NCBI GenBank assembly: GCA_044356825.1 | Contig: JBIKVM010000111.1 | Location: forward strand, 1 to 9,760 | Direction: 5' to 3' | Origin: JAUREX01 sp044356825 | Lineage (GTDB): Bacteria > Pseudomonadota > Alphaproteobacteria > Rhodobacterales > Rhodobacteraceae | Length of the DNA: 9,760 nt | Shown: piece after piece, positions 1-6,268 of the stretch | Layout: each line of letters begins with the position of its first letter | How positions within the stretch are numbered: the first letter of the stretch is position 1 | The notes under the pieces: model-generated | The model's input: only the letters and a program-made list of their open reading frames with translations | The model's database searches: none | What the model was told of the DNA's origin: nothing | Translations under genes and position numbers: made by a program

Positions 1-573
1 GTTGTCGATGCCCCGAAGCCCCGCGAGGAACATCGCCATGACAAAGCCCGAGGTCTGCCAGACGGCGGCGATGACGATCGTGTAGATCGCCATGTCGCTG
101 TCCTTGATCCAGGTGAAGCTGAAGCTCTCCCACCCCCAGAGGTGCATGGTGCGCTCGAGCCCGATGCCGGGGTCGAGGAACCACTTCCACGCCGTCCCCG
201 TCACGATGAACGACAGCGCCATCGGATAGAGGTAGATCGGGCGCAGCACCCCCTCGCCCCGGATCTTCTGGTCGAGGAAGATCGCGAGCATGAGGCCGAT
301 CGCGGTGCAGATGCCGATGTAGAGCGTCGCGAAGATCGCGATGTTGCCGATCGCCGTCCACCAGTGCTCGAGCGCGAAGAGCTTCGCGTAATTCGTGAAG
401 CCCACGAAATCGTAGCGCGGCAGCATGCGCGAGCCGGTGAAGGACAGGACAATGGTAAAGAGGATGAAGCCGTAGACGAACAGGAGCGTCACGGCGAGCG
501 AGGGCGCCAGCACCAGTTTCGGCAGCCAGTCCTGCGCGCGGGTGCGCCAGTCGGTCTGGTCGGCAGCGGCCAT
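1..573 (-). CDS. gtsB: Glucose/mannose-type sugar ABC transporter permease, first of two (partial, C-terminus outside window)
   Basis: Inner-membrane permease of a binding-protein-dependent sugar importer. It would pair with a second permease (GtsC type) and an ATPase lying beyond the left edge. 191 codons are visible with no stop, about two thirds of a usual ~300-residue protein, so the cytoplasmic EAA loop that contacts the ATPase is not in view. Hydrophobic segments lie at about residues 21-44, 77-100, 110-128 and 161-186. Stretches such as WLPKLVLAPS (16-25), IYLYPMALSFIVTGTAWKW (113-131) and SGFVMAMFLAGLRG (175-188) closely resemble Pseudomonas GtsB as I recall it. Start: ATG at 573 has GAGGG seven bases upstream; an in-frame ATG two codons earlier (579) sits almost on that ribosome site and is less likely. 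It follows the binding-protein gene by 60 bp on the same strand, so it is probably co-transcribed. The exact sugar is inferred from family resemblance only. Confidence 0.9.
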   Translation of the reverse strand, partial: MAAADQTDWRTRAQDWLPKLVLAPSLAVTLLFVYGFILFTIVLSFTGSRMLPRYDFVGFTNYAKLFALEHWWTAIGNIAIFATLYIGICTAIGLMLAIFLDQKIRGEGVLRPIYLYPMALSFIVTGTAWKWFLDPGIGLERTMHLWGWESFSFTWIKDSDMAIYTIVIAAVWQTSGFVMAMFLAGLRGIDN

Positions 574-599
574 GCGCATTCCCTCGGGTCGCAAGGTGG

Positions 600-621
600 G
601 GGCGGCCCCGCGGGGCCGCCC
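600..621. repeat. Perfect 22-bp GC palindrome between binding-protein and permease genes
   Basis: Two self-complementary arms (GGGCGGCCCCG and its complement) form an uninterrupted palindrome in the 60-bp gap after the gtsA-like stop codon and before the gtsB-like ribosome site. In the mRNA it would fold into a very stable hairpin. It has no following T-run, so a full intrinsic terminator is unlikely. Hairpins at this position in maltose-type operons are known to stabilise the upstream message and lower expression of the permease relative to the binding protein. That role here is inferred from position. Confidence 0.6.
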
Positions 622-633
622 GCCCTTGATGTC

Positions 634-1884
634 TTACTTCGCCGCCGCAACCGCGCTGGCGAGCGCGGCAGCCGCCGCGGCGCCGTCGGCATACTGGCCG
701 TTGAAGGCCGCGGTGACGACGTCATAGACCGCGTTCTTCACCGCCGCCGGGGCGGCATGGCCATGCGCCATCGAGCCGAAGAGGTTGCCCGAGGTGTTGG
801 CCTCGGCCAGATCCGCCATGCCCTTCTTGCCGCAATCGTCGAAGGCGTCGTTCGGCACGTCGGTGCGGGCCGGGACCGAACCCTTGACGACGTTGAACGC
901 CGACTGGAAGCCCGGGTTCATGACCGAGGAGGCCATCTGCGCCTGCGCGGCGCGCTTCTCGTCCGAGTTGACGCCGAACATCGCGAACTGGTCGGAGTTG
1001 AACGTGACCGACCCCTGCGTGCCGGGGAAGCGGATGCAGACGAAGTCCGCGCCCGGAACCTTGCCGGCCTTCAGGAACTCGCCCTTGGCCCAGTCGCCCA
1101 TCATCTGCATCCCGGCTTCGCCGTTGATGACCATCGCCGAAGCGAGGTTCCAGTCGCGGCCCGAGAAGTTCGCATCGACATAGCTGCTGAGCTTGATCAG
1201 GCGGTTGAACGCCTCGGCCATCTGCTCGCCGCCGAGCGCACCCTCGTCGAGGTCGATCATCGAGGCCTTGTAGAAGTCGCCGCCGAGCGAGAGGACGACC
1301 GCGTCGAAGATGGTCGCGTCCTGCCAGGCCTGGCCGCCATGGCCGAGCGGGGTGATGCCGTTGGCCTTCATCGCGTCGAGAACCGCGACCAGCTCTTCCC
1401 ACGACTCGGGCGCCTTGCCGCCGGCGGCGTCGAGCGCTGCCTTGTTGATCCAGACCCAGTTCGTCGAGTGGACGTTGACGGGCGCCGAGATCCAGTTGCC
1501 GTCATACTTGGCAAAGGCCTGCAGCGCGGCCGGCACGACCGCATCCCAGCCCTCGGCCGCGGCAACGTCGTTGAGGTTGCCGAGCGCGCCCTCGGCGGCC
1601 CAGTCCTGGATGTCGAAGCCGAGCATCTGCACGGCCGTGGGCGAATCGCCCGCCGTGACGCGCGCGCGCAGCGCCGTCATAGCAGCTTCACCGCCGCCGC
1701 CCGCCACCGGCATGTCGACCCAGCCGATACCCTTGCCCTGAAGGTCTTCCTTCAGAACGTTGAGGGCGGCAGCCTCACCACCCGAGGTCCACCAGTGCAG
1801 AACTTCCACATCGGCCGCCGACGCGACCGAGGCCGACAGCGCGAGCGCCGCGACCGACCCTTTCAGAACCTTCATCATCGTCAT
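634..1884 (-). CDS. gtsA: Glucose/mannose-type periplasmic sugar-binding protein of an ABC importer
   Basis: Family-1 extracellular solute-binding protein that captures a sugar in the periplasm and delivers it to the GtsB-type permease encoded next. 416 residues, the usual length. A signal peptide is clear at 1-23: basic start (MTMMKVLKG), hydrophobic core, and cleavage after the ASA at 21-23. Motifs recalled from the GtsA/glucose-mannose subgroup are HWWTSGGE (30-37), AGGGG (61-65), HGGQAWQD (182-189) and MGDWAKGEF (262-270). Many tryptophans (31, 32, 143, 145, 188, 245, 265) are available for stacking on a sugar ring. Cys283 and Cys351 could form a disulfide. The C-terminus is an alanine-rich helix. 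Start: ATG at 1884 has GGAGG seven bases upstream; in-frame ATGs two and three codons later are less well placed. It is the first gene of the operon, divergent from a LacI-family regulator, with an operator-like palindrome over its likely -10 region. Glucose/mannose specificity is by resemblance and untested; a related hexose is possible. Confidence 0.92.
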   Translation of the reverse strand: MTMMKVLKGSVAALALSASVASAADVEVLHWWTSGGEAAALNVLKEDLQGKGIGWVDMPVAGGGGEAAMTALRARVTAGDSPTAVQMLGFDIQDWAAEGALGNLNDVAAAEGWDAVVPAALQAFAKYDGNWISAPVNVHSTNWVWINKAALDAAGGKAPESWEELVAVLDAMKANGITPLGHGGQAWQDATIFDAVVLSLGGDFYKASMIDLDEGALGGEQMAEAFNRLIKLSSYVDANFSGRDWNLASAMVINGEAGMQMMGDWAKGEFLKAGKVPGADFVCIRFPGTQGSVTFNSDQFAMFGVNSDEKRAAQAQMASSVMNPGFQSAFNVVKGSVPARTDVPNDAFDDCGKKGMADLAEANTSGNLFGSMAHGHAAPAAVKNAVYDVVTAAFNGQYADGAAAAAALASAVAAAK

Positions 1885-1928
1885 TCATCGTCCTCCCACA
1901 GGATGCACCCGCGCTGGCGGGATGCACG

Positions 1929-1959
1929 ATTACAACGTTGCAAATCGGTCGCTCGTCAA
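1929..1959 (-). promoter_or_regulatory. Candidate sigma-70 promoter of the sugar transporter operon
   Basis: On the minus strand TTGACG (1954-1959) matches the -35 consensus at five of six bases. TGTAAT (1929-1934) matches the -10 consensus at five of six, with a 19-bp spacer that is slightly long; an 18-bp spacer gives TTGTAA instead. The -10 lies inside the left LacI-type operator, as expected for a repressible promoter. The leader to the ATG at 1884 would be about 35-40 bases. Predicted by eye only. Confidence 0.4.
1930..1943. promoter_or_regulatory. LacI-family operator O1, beside the sugar-binding-protein gene
   Basis: TTACAACGTTGCAA is a near-perfect palindrome with one mismatched pair around a central CG, typical of LacI-family operators, where the hinge leucine inserts at a central CpG. 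It overlaps the predicted -10 of the minus-strand transporter operon. Read on the minus strand it agrees with the second site at 2055-2068 as TTGYAACGWTGYAA. Binding by the adjacent regulator is inferred. Confidence 0.65.
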
Positions 1960-1985
1960 TCGGAATCTGCGCCATGGCGCGCAAG

Positions 1986-2018
1986 TGCCGCAGTCTTTCG
2001 GCACGTCCATCTGCGGCA
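1986..2018. repeat. 8-bp inverted repeat in the divergent intergenic region
   Basis: TGCCGCAG (1986-1993) and CTGCGGCA (2011-2018) form an exact inverted repeat separated by 17 bp, between the two LacI-type operators. A direct repeat of TTTCGGCA (1996-2003 and 2019-2026) overlaps it. It could be a site for a second regulator or a weak hairpin, or arise by chance in GC-rich DNA. I cannot assign a function. Confidence 0.3.
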
Positions 2019-2054
2019 TTTCGGCAGAGCGGCGGCAAGATAGCCCTTGCACGG

Positions 2055-2068
2055 TTGTAACGATGCAA
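2055..2068. promoter_or_regulatory. LacI-family operator O2, beside the regulator gene
   Basis: TTGTAACGATGCAA is a near-palindrome with a central CG. It agrees with O1 at every position of TTGYAACGWTGYAA. It lies 54 bp upstream of the regulator's GTG start, where it would allow autoregulation. Centre-to-centre distance from O1 is 125 bp, close to twelve DNA turns, so a repression loop is geometrically possible. Function is inferred from sequence and position. Confidence 0.6.
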
Positions 2069-2082
2069 ATTTCCCGCATAGT
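2055..2082 (+). promoter_or_regulatory. Weak candidate promoter of the LacI-family regulator
   Basis: TTGTAA (2055-2060) and CATAGT (2077-2082) each match sigma-70 consensus at four of six positions with a 16-bp spacer. The -35 would lie inside operator O2. Transcription from here would start near 2089, leaving a leader of about 33 bases before the GTG at 2122 and excluding an upstream TTG at 2047 as the translation start. The match is weak. Confidence 0.25.
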
Positions 2083-2121
2083 CGACCTCCGGAGCTGGCC
2101 GCACTCGAGGACTTCGCGACC

Positions 2122-3144
2122 GTGGACAAGCCGACCCTCAGGACGATCGCCCAGGCGACGGGTCTTGCCGTGACGACGGTGTCGCGCGCCCTAGCTGGTG
2201 ACGCGCGAATCGCGGCCCGCACGCGCGAGAAGGTGGCGGATGTGGCGCAGCGGCTCGGGTATGTGCCTGACCGCGCGGCGCAACGCCTGCGCACGGGCCG
2301 CACGCGGGTGGTGGCTGTGCTGCTCAACACCGGGCACGAATACCTCGGTTTCACACACGAACTCATTGCGGGCCTCATGTCGGCGCTGAATGGCACGGGC
2401 TATTCGGTCGCAATCCTGCCCGACCTCATCGACGAGGGGCGCGATGCTGCCGTGCGCGAGGTCCTGCGCAATCGCATGGCCGACGGCATCGTCTTTTCCC
2501 GCACCGAACTCTTCGATGCGCGCGTCCGTCTGCTGAGCGAGCACGGCTTTCCGTTCGTCAGCCACGGCCGCACGGAATTCGCCATCCCGCATGCCTATGT
2601 CGATTACGACAACGAGGCCTTTGCCCGCGCGGGCGCGCGCCATCTCGTGGGCCGGGGACGGCGGCGCATCCTGATGATCGCGCCGCAGGCGCGTTTCACC
2701 TTTGGCCAGCACCTGCGCTACGGCCTCGCATCCGAGGCGCGCGCGGCAGGGGCGGCCTTCGAGATCCCCGAGGACGTTCACCTCGATCGCGCTCCTGACG
2801 AGATCGCGGCCTGGTTGCGCACGCGCCTTGCCCGGATCGACCGGCCCGACGGAATCATCTGCGTGGGTGAGGTGCCCGCGATCGCGGCCACGGCGGCGCT
2901 CGCGGATCTCGGACTTCAGGCAGGGCGCGACGTGGACCTCGTGGCCAAGCGCGCCTCGCCCGTGTTCGAGATGCTTCGGGCCAATGTCTTCACCGCCTTC
3001 GAGGACCTGCGCGAGACCGGCAGCCTGATCGGTCGGACCCTGCTGCGCCGGATCGAGGGCGAACCGCCCGAGACGCTGCGCATCCTCCAGCCGCCGGTGA
3101 TCGAGTTCGACATGGGCGTTCAGGCTCTGCGCCGGAGCGGCTGA
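2122..3144 (+). CDS. LacI-family transcriptional regulator, probable repressor of the divergent sugar transporter
   Basis: 340-residue DNA-binding regulator, a typical LacI-family length. The N-terminal helix-turn-helix spans about 5-24 (TLRTIAQATGLAVTTVSRAL), with recognition-helix residues Val17 and Thr18. The hinge helix is near 51-60, with Leu56 aligning with the residue that LacI inserts at the operator centre. The rest (about 62-335) is a periplasmic-binding-protein-like sugar-sensing domain, with VVAVLLN (63-69), DGIVFSR (121-127) and DGIICVGE (243-250). Start: GTG at 2122 makes residue numbering match E. coli LacI without gaps and has GAGGA ten bases upstream. A longer reading frame from TTG 2047 would run through operator O2 and adds a non-family N-terminus. 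It is divergent from the gtsA-like gene, with one operator-like site near each gene, suggesting local repression and autoregulation. The inducer is unknown; a sugar carried by the transporter or a derivative is likely. Confidence 0.93.
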   Translation: MDKPTLRTIAQATGLAVTTVSRALAGDARIAARTREKVADVAQRLGYVPDRAAQRLRTGRTRVVAVLLNTGHEYLGFTHELIAGLMSALNGTGYSVAILPDLIDEGRDAAVREVLRNRMADGIVFSRTELFDARVRLLSEHGFPFVSHGRTEFAIPHAYVDYDNEAFARAGARHLVGRGRRRILMIAPQARFTFGQHLRYGLASEARAAGAAFEIPEDVHLDRAPDEIAAWLRTRLARIDRPDGIICVGEVPAIAATAALADLGLQAGRDVDLVAKRASPVFEMLRANVFTAFEDLRETGSLIGRTLLRRIEGEPPETLRILQPPVIEFDMGVQALRRSG

Positions 3145-3169
3145 GCGGCGAGGATCAGGCTGGCGGGCG

Positions 3170-3187
3170 CTGTCATCTTGATGTCAT
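3170..3187 (+). promoter_or_regulatory. Pho-box-like direct repeat upstream of the isomerase gene
   Basis: CTGTCAT (3170-3176), a four-base spacer (CTTG) and ATGTCAT (3181-3187) match the PhoB box layout of two 7-bp repeats of CTGTCAT with a 4-bp spacer, at 13 of 14 repeat positions. It lies 50 bp upstream of the isomerase start, a sensible place for an activator site. No convincing -10 follows; the nearest is a poor GCTAGC at 3196-3201. A single site in one promoter can occur by chance. Confidence 0.4.
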
Positions 3188-3237
3188 GCTCGGGCGCTAG
3201 CGACGCGCTGGCGTCTGACACGCAAAGGACACGCACG

Positions 3238-4056
3238 ATGACCCTGCCCCTCATCGGCGCGGCCCTCGATCATGAGGGTCTCGTGCTGCACCGCGACTGG
3301 ATCCTTGCCGAGAACCGCGACCTCGAGGTCCAGTCCTTCCTCGCGCCGAAACTCCTCGCGGGAGGAGACTGGCGGCCGCTTGCCGAGGCGACCCGGGCGC
3401 AGCTCGACGGCTATTCGGGCCGGCTTGGGCTTCACGGGCCCTTCTGGGGGTTCACCATCGCCTCGCAAGATCCCGATGTGCAGGCCCTTGTCGCCCGCAG
3501 GTTTGACCAGGGACTCGATATATGCGCGGCCATCGGCGCAACGCAGATGGTCATCCACTCGCCCTACACGACGTGGGATTACAACAACCTCGACGACTAT
3601 CCCACGGCGCGCGACGATCTCATCGCCGATGTCCATGCCTCGATCGGGGCGGCGGTTCGCCGTGCCGAGGATCAGGGCGTGACGCTCGTGGTCGAGAACA
3701 TAGAGGACATTGACCCCACCGATCGCCGCCGCCTGATCGAGAGCTTCGGCTCCGACGCGCTGCGCCTGTCGATCGACACGGGTCACGCCCACTACGCCCA
3801 CATCAGCACCGGCGCGCCGCCGGTCGATTACTTCGTGTCGTCCGCGGGCGCGCTTCTCGAACACGTCCACCTGCAAGATTGCGAGGGCTATGCCGACCGG
3901 CACTGGTCGCTCGGCGAGGGGACGATCCGCTGGCCTTCGGTCTTCCGGGCGCTGGCCGCGCTGCCGCTTCAACCGCGCCTCGTGCTCGAGTTGCGGAACG
4001 CGGCAGACATCCCGGCCTCGATGCGCTTTCTGCGCGAGATGGGCCTCGGTCGCTGA
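3238..4056 (+). CDS. Sugar phosphate isomerase/epimerase, xylose-isomerase-like TIM barrel
   Basis: 272-residue single-domain protein of the xylose-isomerase-like TIM-barrel superfamily, cytoplasmic, with no signal peptide. Family members use a divalent metal to isomerise or epimerise sugars, or act on related substrates. Likely metal and catalytic residues lie at the ends of strands: His107 (VIHSPY), Glu153 (VVENIED), Asp180 and His183 (SIDTGHAH), His209/His211 (HVHLQD) and Glu251 (LVLELR). Start: ATG at 3238 with AAGGA eight bases upstream; the frame is open back to 3178, but that extension crosses the Pho-box-like repeat and has a weaker start context. It lies 93 bp after the LacI-family gene, and its stop overlaps the chrA-like start. 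Being next to a sugar importer and its regulator, it may act on the imported sugar, but the substrate cannot be read from sequence. Endonuclease IV and inosose dehydratases share this fold and are the main alternatives. Confidence 0.85.
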   Translation: MTLPLIGAALDHEGLVLHRDWILAENRDLEVQSFLAPKLLAGGDWRPLAEATRAQLDGYSGRLGLHGPFWGFTIASQDPDVQALVARRFDQGLDICAAIGATQMVIHSPYTTWDYNNLDDYPTARDDLIADVHASIGAAVRRAEDQGVTLVVENIEDIDPTDRRRLIESFGSDALRLSIDTGHAHYAHISTGAPPVDYFVSSAGALLEHVHLQDCEGYADRHWSLGEGTIRWPSVFRALAALPLQPRLVLELRNAADIPASMRFLREMGLGR

Positions 4057-5234
4057 TGGGTGGGGCGGCAGAGGTCTTTGCCGTCTTTCTGCGCCTCGGT
4101 CTGACCTCGTTCGGGGGGCCGATTGCGCATCTGGGCTATTTCCGGGACGAATTCGTCGTTCGCCGCCGCTGGATCACAGACCGCGACTATGGCGACCTCG
4201 TGGCACTCAGCCAGTTCCTTCCGGGACCGACCTCAAGCCAGACGGGATTCGCGATCGGGCTTATGCGTGCGGGCTGGGTGGGCGGCATTGCGGCCTTCGT
4301 CGCGTTCACCCTGCCCTCGGCGCTGCTGCTCATGGCCTTCGCGGCCACCGCCCCCGGCATCGAAGGGACGGCCGGCCTCGGCGCGCTTCAGGGGCTCAAG
4401 CTGCTTGCCGTCGCGGTTGTCGCGCAGGCGGTTCTCGGGATGGCGCGCAGTCTCTGCCCCGATGCCCCGCGCGCGACCATCGCCTTCGCGGCGCTCCTGG
4501 CCGTTGCGCTGCTACCGCCAGCGATCGCGATGGTCGGTGCGGTGGTGGGGGGCGGTCTGGCGGGACTTGCGATCTGGCGGGAGGCGCCCCCCGCGACGGC
4601 ACCGGCGCCCGCCTTGCCGGTCGGGACGGGGATCGGGGCGGTGGCGCTTGCTCTGCTCGTCGCCCTGCTCGTCGGATTGCCGCTGCTTTCGGGCGTGTCG
4701 CAAACCCTCGCCGCAATAGATGGCTATCTGCGCGCAGGCGCGCTCGTGTTCGGCGGTGGGCATGTCGTGCTGCCGATGCTCGAGGCCGAACTGGTCGCTG
4801 CGGGGCGTGTCGCCCCCGACCTCTTCGTCGCGGGCTATGGCGCGGCGCAGGCAGTGCCGGGGCCCCTCTTTTCCGTCGCGGCCTTTTTCGGATTCGTGCA
4901 GGGATCGGGGCAAGGGGGGATCGCCGGCGCGGCGCTGGCGCTCGGCGCGATTTTCCTGCCGGGGTTCTTGGTCCTCATCGCGGCACTGCCGTGGTGGGCG
5001 CGTCTGCGGGGCCTTGCGGCCATGCACGGGTTCATGACCGGCGCGAATGCGGCCGTGGTCGGTATCCTTGGGGCGGCACTGCATGATCCGCTGTTCGTTG
5101 GAGCAGTCGCGGGTCCCCGCGATCTCGCCGTTGCCGTAGGGCTGTGGGTGCTTCTGTCCGCGTGGAAGGCCCCCGTCTGGGCGGTCGCGATTTTTGCGGC
5201 AGGGTGCGGCGCGGTCCTTGCCTTTCCGCTATAG
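4056..5234 (+). CDS. chrA: CHR-family chromate transporter (ChrA-type, two-domain)
   Basis: 392-residue polytopic inner-membrane protein with the two homologous halves of long-chain CHR transporters, which export chromate and so protect the cell; the family normally has about 400 residues. N-half motifs are FGGP (19-22) with AHLGYF following, and LPGPTSSQ (55-62). C-half counterparts are FGGGHVVLPML (232-242) and QAVPGPLF (265-272). Roughly ten hydrophobic segments are visible, with a Pro/Ala linker near 178-190 between halves. Start: ATG at 4056 shares its A with the TGA of the isomerase, and no good ribosome site precedes it, so translation is probably coupled to the upstream gene. A longer open frame from 3879 lies wholly within the isomerase. 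No chrB-type regulator is adjacent, unlike many resistance operons, so transport of another oxyanion or a housekeeping role is possible. Family assignment is strong, substrate less so. Confidence 0.92.
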   Translation: MGGAAEVFAVFLRLGLTSFGGPIAHLGYFRDEFVVRRRWITDRDYGDLVALSQFLPGPTSSQTGFAIGLMRAGWVGGIAAFVAFTLPSALLLMAFAATAPGIEGTAGLGALQGLKLLAVAVVAQAVLGMARSLCPDAPRATIAFAALLAVALLPPAIAMVGAVVGGGLAGLAIWREAPPATAPAPALPVGTGIGAVALALLVALLVGLPLLSGVSQTLAAIDGYLRAGALVFGGGHVVLPMLEAELVAAGRVAPDLFVAGYGAAQAVPGPLFSVAAFFGFVQGSGQGGIAGAALALGAIFLPGFLVLIAALPWWARLRGLAAMHGFMTGANAAVVGILGAALHDPLFVGAVAGPRDLAVAVGLWVLLSAWKAPVWAVAIFAAGCGAVLAFPL

Positions 5235-5308
5235 AAACGGGGGCGCGCGCACTTGCCCCAGAGCCGCGCAGCACGCAAGACTGCCGCATCCGACACGGAG
5301 CCACCGCC

Positions 5309-6238
5309 ATGCCCGACTACGACCACCTGATCGATGCCGAGACCTGGGCCTTCATCCGCCGCACCGGAGAGTTCTATCCAGACGACGCGGTGGATCTGAC
5401 CATCGCGGGCCAGCGCGCCGTCTATGACCGGATGTGCCTTGCGTTTCACCGCGGCTATCCGGCGGGCGTCGCGGCCGAGGATCGCGCGGTGGGCGGCGTG
5501 CCGGCGCGGATCTACACGACGGCCGAGGCGCCGCGCGCGACGGTCGTCTATTTCCACGGCGGCGGCTTCGTGGTGGGGGGGCTGCACAGCCACGACGATG
5601 TCTGCGCCGAGATCGCGGCCGCCACGGGGTTCCGTGTCGTCTCGGTCGATTACCGCCTCGCGCCCGAGCACCGCCACCCGGTCCATTTCGACGATGCGAT
5701 GACGGCGGCGCGCGCCGCCGCGACGCTGTGGGGCGGGCCGCTCGTGGTCGCGGGCGACAGCGCGGGCGGCAACCTCGCCGCCGCGGTATCCCACGCCGCG
5801 CGCGCCTCGGGGCCGATCATCGCGGGGCAGGTGCTGATCTATCCGGGCCTCGGGGGCGACCGCGACCGCGGCAGCTATCTCGAACACGCGCAGGCGCCGA
5901 TGCTGAGCCGCGCCGATGTCCTCTGGTATGACGCGATCCGCCACCCCGAGGGGCAGAGCGGCGCGGGCGACCCCACCGCGCGCCCGCTCGAGGATCGCGA
6001 CTTTGCCCATCTGCCGCCGACGGTCGTCTTTACCGCCCAGTGCGACCCGCTGGCCGATGACGGCCCCGCCTATGCCGCGCGCATCACCGCCGCCGGCGGC
6101 CGCGCCGTGAGCCATGAGGAGGCGGGCCTCGTGCACGGCTATCTGCGCGCGCGCGGCACGGTCGGCCGGGCGCGCGCGAGTTTCGCGCGCATCTGCGCCG
6201 CAATCGGGGCGCTCGGCCGGGGCGAATGGCCGGGTTGA
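5309..6238 (+). CDS. Alpha/beta-hydrolase, HSL/family-IV esterase
   Basis: 309-residue hydrolase of the hormone-sensitive-lipase (bacterial family IV) group, which cleaves short-chain carboxylic esters; likely cytoplasmic, with no signal peptide. The oxyanion-hole motif HGGG lies at 83-86 (YFHGGGFVVGG). The nucleophile elbow is GDSAGGN at 149-155 with Ser151. The catalytic acid is probably Asp246 (QCDPLADDG) and the base His276 (LVHGYL). The DYRLAPEH motif (114-121) is also typical. The triad is complete, so the enzyme should be active. Start: ATG at 5309 with GGAG eight bases upstream; the open frame extends back into the chrA-like gene but lacks a better start. It lies 74 bp after the chrA-like stop on the same strand. 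CTATAG at the chrA stop resembles a -10, but no matching -35 was found, so it may be co-transcribed. The natural substrate is unknown. Confidence 0.9.
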   Translation: MPDYDHLIDAETWAFIRRTGEFYPDDAVDLTIAGQRAVYDRMCLAFHRGYPAGVAAEDRAVGGVPARIYTTAEAPRATVVYFHGGGFVVGGLHSHDDVCAEIAAATGFRVVSVDYRLAPEHRHPVHFDDAMTAARAAATLWGGPLVVAGDSAGGNLAAAVSHAARASGPIIAGQVLIYPGLGGDRDRGSYLEHAQAPMLSRADVLWYDAIRHPEGQSGAGDPTARPLEDRDFAHLPPTVVFTAQCDPLADDGPAYAARITAAGGRAVSHEEAGLVHGYLRARGTVGRARASFARICAAIGALGRGEWPG

Positions 6239-6268
6239 GTGGCTGGGCTGAGGCGTCAGTTCCCGGCC
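6228..6268. terminator. Inverted repeat spanning the convergent stop codons, possible weak bidirectional terminator
   Basis: GGCCGGG (6228-6234) and CCCGGCC (6262-6268) are exact complements, enclosing the hydrolase stop and the ATPase-gene stop with a 27-base loop. No T-run follows on either strand, and the loop is long, so this is at best a weak attenuating hairpin. The 17-bp gap between convergent genes leaves little room for any other terminator, and Rho-dependent ending is equally possible. Confidence 0.25.

Noticed and set aside
142..2043. A 633-codon open frame on the plus strand opposite the sugar transporter genes
   Set aside because: It runs antisense to two well-recognised transporter genes and is rich in Arg, Glu, Asp, His and Ala with no family features, as expected from the reverse complement of GC3-biased genes.
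2047..2121. N-terminal extension of the LacI-family regulator from TTG 2047
   Set aside because: It would translate through the O2 operator and adds 25 non-family residues, whereas GTG 2122 gives numbering that matches LacI exactly.
3202..3215. GACGC-GCTG-GCGTC hairpin in the leader of the isomerase gene
   Set aside because: A 5-bp stem is too short to stand out in GC-rich DNA, it has no T-run, and it does not cover the ribosome site.
5219..5235. Promoter at the chrA stop codon (TTGCCT and TATAGA)
   Set aside because: The two boxes are only five bases apart and no -35 at a proper distance was found, so only an isolated -10-like sequence remains.
4835..6136. A 433-codon minus-strand open frame opposite the chrA-like gene and the hydrolase
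   Set aside because: It spans two real genes and the gap between them, has low-complexity composition and no motifs; the plus-strand genes have complete family motifs and ribosome sites.
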